This document shows positions 61,201 through 64,000 of a DNA stretch of 64,000 bases, piece after piece. The stretch lies in NCBI RefSeq assembly GCF_001949145.1, contig NW_019091358.1:1537838-1601837 (forward strand), read 5' to 3'. How positions within the stretch are numbered: the first letter of the stretch is position 1; every line of letters begins with the position of its first letter. The notes below the pieces were generated by a model. The model did no database searches. It saw only the letters and a list, made by a program, of their open reading frames with translations, and was not told the origin of the DNA. The position numbers and the translations under genes were made by a program. This stretch comes from Acanthaster planci (lineage: Eukaryota > Echinodermata > Asteroidea > Valvatida > Acanthasteridae).

Positions 61201-63392
61201 CATACAAACCTTAACCTCTCTATGAATTAAAATACCCACTAAATCGCTACCAGTGAATACACAAGCAATAGTGCTTAATTTCATGATCAATGAATAACAT
61301 CTCGTAAAAATCGTTTCTGTTATGTTTCCAAATAAAGATAAGACGTCAGTCATCATCACCCGAGCAACGTTGGAACGAAACCATGGTAATAATTTTATAT
61401 CTTGTAAGATTTTTACAATTAATTCCAAGGTGAACCATTTAGTAATGTTACAGCTAATTTGGATACCGATTACAGTACAGTATAACGACATTCAATACTG
61501 ACATGTTATGCACGCAGCCTATGCACGCTGAATTCTAAATTGGAGGTTTCTACGATGCTAACTACAACAGTCTTGAGTGGCTATAAAGTCTAACCTTCAT
61601 AAATCCCATTTATATTTGTTCAACTACTGATATAACAACTTAAAACCATAAATTGTGGATTAATGTGCAGTCAGTAACGTGATACAACTATACGTGGACA
61701 TTTAGGGGAAAAGGGATTATCGAAGAGTTGTACAGGAATATGATTGACACACCAGAGCATGAGATGAACAAAGTGGAAATGACTGAATTTCAAATCGTAT
61801 TTGTAAATTGCCAAACAATATTATTTTTATACTGAGGAGTTTGTGTAATGGAGGAAAGTGCGTGAATGATTCATAAATGCACTAAGGGAGTGCTCTAAAT
61901 TTTTCATTGATGGATTAGACTTAGTTAGTTAGCACTATTTGTCACACAATGGCATCATCATGACACTTTGGGACCAATATCATAGTGTTAGGTTTAGAAT
62001 TGAGCAGACTTGAAAATCTTGTATGTGAAAAAATCTATTAAAAATGGTGTCATGACCCAAGTTTGTATAATTTTATCCAAACACCAAGTTTCTTTGTTGC
62101 TGGACCTTGTATTGTTTAAAATTAAATGGTGGTTTTATGATGAAACAATGAATGAAATGACATTTCAACGCCTTAACGATGTTTGATGAACAAGTATTGG
62201 CCGTTCGCAAGTTTTTAAAGTTTAGTTTTTGTTTGCAAGTTATGTTGTGAAGAACTGTAAGTTTTGAAGTGCCAATTTCCTTTCAAAATCATTTAACTAC
62301 ATTGTCATCACGGATGATGCTAATATGACATGATATCCAATTTTGCAATTAGAATGTAATTTCTTTAAATGCATATCCAATCACTGCAGATGCAATTTGC
62401 AGTGCCACAATAATTTCTTCAAACATACAAGCATGACGTCTACGTAATGTTAAGTTCACAACTCTATTCAGTGAGAGCTTTCTTTTATTCCAGCCTCTCT
62501 AGGACTTTTGTTTAGTAGTGATGTACTTTAAGACTTTTTCAGATGGAAAAGAAATGTCAATTACAGTAAAGAAGAAAAAAGATAATTTAATAATAATAAA
62601 AGTGCGCTTTTAAATATGTGTACTTGGTAAAATATTTGCTATTTCTGGCTTTTCTCTGTGTGTTTATTTTGCCAGCTAATTTAATTTATTTTTGTCCTAG
62701 AAGTCGTTCTCAATTCAAAAGTGAGTTTCTATCAGGATCCAATGTGAGAAATCATTCTTTTAGAAGTCAACATGTGCATATAATCACCAGAACGAGCTCC
62801 TTAACCAATAAAGTATAATTCTCCTGTTTGTGCAGTTATGCAACTTGTAATCTCTTCATTTCTAATTTGTTGACACAGGTGTGACAGGTAAGTTGAGTTT
62901 TTGGTTTGTAGAACTATAGCGTCTTTGTGAAACTATTACAGCGATCAGTGTTTTTTTCCCTCAATTTTCATTCTTGAAATAAGTTTTTAAATATTTTGTC
63001 TTCACAACCACGGGCTGTTCCGTTTTTAGACTTGAGTACCACAGACCAGATTTACATAATTATTACAGTGCATTTGTTGATACCAACTAACACTCATTGT
63101 AATGGTTGTTTAATCACAGATGTTAATTACAATGACAAATGTACAATATTCTAAGGTTTCACAAGAAGGAAAATGCTAATCTAGGGGAATTTCTGCTCAG
63201 TATGTAAAGAAACTAATGTTCTTCTCGTCGGGCATTCTCGAAACAAACATTTCAGATGTGGAATACTGCAATCTTTATCATACTGCATAAATCCCTTTGC
63301 ATGGATCACCGAACAGGCTGATCAGATTTGGCCCGAAACCACCCCACCCCAAGATCAAAACTCCAAAGCTCACTCAGGTTTATTGATTCGGG
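58261..63392. other. Gene-free region with repeats
   Basis: AT-rich sequence without a supported exon. It has a TTTA-type simple repeat near 58.68 kb, a roughly 53-base tandem repeat at 59.0-59.2 kb, a T/G homopolymer pair near 59.70 kb, and a GC-richer 95-codon minus-strand frame at 59400-59687 with no recognised family. The last part presumably contains the 3' flank of the fibrinogen-related gene. Confidence 0.5.
59021..59200. repeat. Tandem repeat, unit about 53 bases, about 3.3 copies
   Basis: Units share GATGTCGTCATCC or variants, an AACTTTT block, and an ATAAATTATC end. It is degenerate, with no coding frame across it. Confidence 0.7.
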
Positions 63393-64000
63393 TTATTTTA
63401 TTTTCATGGTGCTTCCTTTCATGGAGTAATACTTTCCTTTCCAACTCTCCCAGTGGATTCCAGCCCGAAAAGGAGCGCGTGCCTGGTGATAGTAACGACC
63501 ATTGAGACATGCTGTTGTGCAGTAACCAAACCACCAACTTGCCCCAAACCTCTGTGCACAACTGTAATCGGGGGTATCATTGTCATTATCATAGGTTGAA
63601 AATGCACGCCCGTTATGCCATGTTAGAGAATCTGGCAGAGTGCTCCGAGTATCATATCGACCAATCCTAACTCTGTACAGGTTTCCCTGCAAGCCAAACT
63701 CGCCAAACTCGGCCCAAGCTGTGTTTTTCTCCCAGTCTTCCAACTCAACGCGTAGTTTCCACCATCCTGTGTATTTGGTCAGATTCAGTAAGATGTCGTT
63801 GCCGAGCCAGAACTCTCCGGACAGGTTTCCAAAGCCCGCTCGATAGGTTACCCAGTTACGGTAGAAGTCGACCGAACCATCCTGGCGCCTCTGCATGACG
63901 ATCCATCCCCCACCATCAGTTTCCATATCACAGTAGACTAACAGACCATTCCAAAAGCCGTTTGGGTAAATCTTGTATTCACCACTGACATTGAAACCGG
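63393..64000 (-). CDS. Fibrinogen-related (FReD) protein, C-terminal part, truncated by window edge
   Basis: About 201 residues are visible on the minus strand, from the window edge to the stop at 63393-63395. They cover most of a fibrinogen C-terminal domain: the YCDMETDGGGWIVMQRRQDG start, then FWLGNDILLNLT, the calcium-site region STYDNDND, the Cys pair C(AQRFGASWWFGY)C, and LNGRYY. The end has GIHWESWKGKYYSMKGSTMK. In animals these domains form ficolins, tenascin-type and other secreted lectins that bind acetylated sugars or microbes. The N-terminal part (signal peptide, collagen or coiled coil) lies beyond 64000. The visible part lacks introns. The exact subtype cannot be set. Confidence 0.93.
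   Translation of the reverse strand, partial: GFNVSGEYKIYPNGFWNGLLVYCDMETDGGGWIVMQRRQDGSVDFYRNWVTYRAGFGNLSGEFWLGNDILLNLTKYTGWWKLRVELEDWEKNTAWAEFGEFGLQGNLYRVRIGRYDTRSTLPDSLTWHNGRAFSTYDNDNDTPDYSCAQRFGASWWFGYCTTACLNGRYYHQARAPFRAGIHWESWKGKYYSMKGSTMKIK

Noticed and set aside
61090-61491. 133-codon minus-strand frame.
   Set aside because: AT-rich, no domain or signal recognised, and no splice-supported neighbours.
62618-62818. 66-codon frame with a hydrophobic start resembling a signal peptide.
   Set aside because: It opens on GTG rather than ATG in AT-rich DNA, and no family or splice context supports it.

Overview
The window is eukaryotic nuclear DNA from a draft assembly, with one 209-base run of N. 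Genes are split by GT-AG introns of roughly 0.2-2 kb. The non-coding DNA is AT-rich, full of TACATG/ACATGT runs and TAGGCCTA words, and crowded with small transposons. This texture, a fibrinogen-related gene and a 2A-bearing non-LTR retrotransposon suggest a marine invertebrate deuterostome. I favour an echinoderm, possibly a sea star, but amphioxus or another lophotrochozoan or deuterostome cannot be excluded from sequence alone.

Layout. (1) 2.1-4.6 kb, + strand: a two-exon cyclase-family (kynurenine formamidase/isatin hydrolase-like) metalloenzyme of 289 residues, with a signal peptide and a hydrophobic C-terminal tail. An orphan copy of its first exon may lie at 5.7 kb. (2) 4.6-11.8 kb: no supported gene; dispersed repeats, hairpins and microsatellites. 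(3) 11.8-21.5 kb, + strand: a complete six-exon EDC3 gene (529 residues; LSm, FDF and YjeF-N parts). Its introns hold a tRNA-derived SINE, a pogo-like element and two piggyBac-like MITE copies, one of them broken by the N gap. (4) 21.5-27.1 kb: no supported gene; a faint retroelement remnant at about 25 kb. (5) 27.15-48.6 kb, + strand: at least 23 phase-consistent exons (1095 codons so far) of a Tudor-domain protein with an N-terminal B-box-like zinc finger, coiled coil, two extended Tudor modules, a long acidic linker and a CCHC zinc knuckle. It most resembles the RNF17/TDRD4/qin group of germline piRNA-pathway proteins. Its 3' end was not found. (6) 48.7-58.3 kb: minisatellite, a RecQ-helicase-like fragment and a decayed APE-type non-LTR retrotransposon with a 2A-like motif, PHD-like cysteines, endonuclease and reverse-transcriptase remnants. 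(7) 58.3-63.4 kb: no supported gene. (8) 63.4-64.0 kb, - strand: the C-terminal part of a fibrinogen-related domain protein, cut by the window edge.

The genes are unrelated in function and do not form an operon-like system. EDC3 acts in cytoplasmic mRNA decapping, the Tudor protein probably acts in germline RNA silencing, the cyclase is probably secreted or surface-bound, and the fibrinogen-related protein is probably a secreted lectin. I found no CRISPR array, no rRNA and no clear functional tRNA gene. Splice junctions were chosen by eye from GT/AG signals, codon phase and family similarity recalled from memory; none is backed by transcript data.
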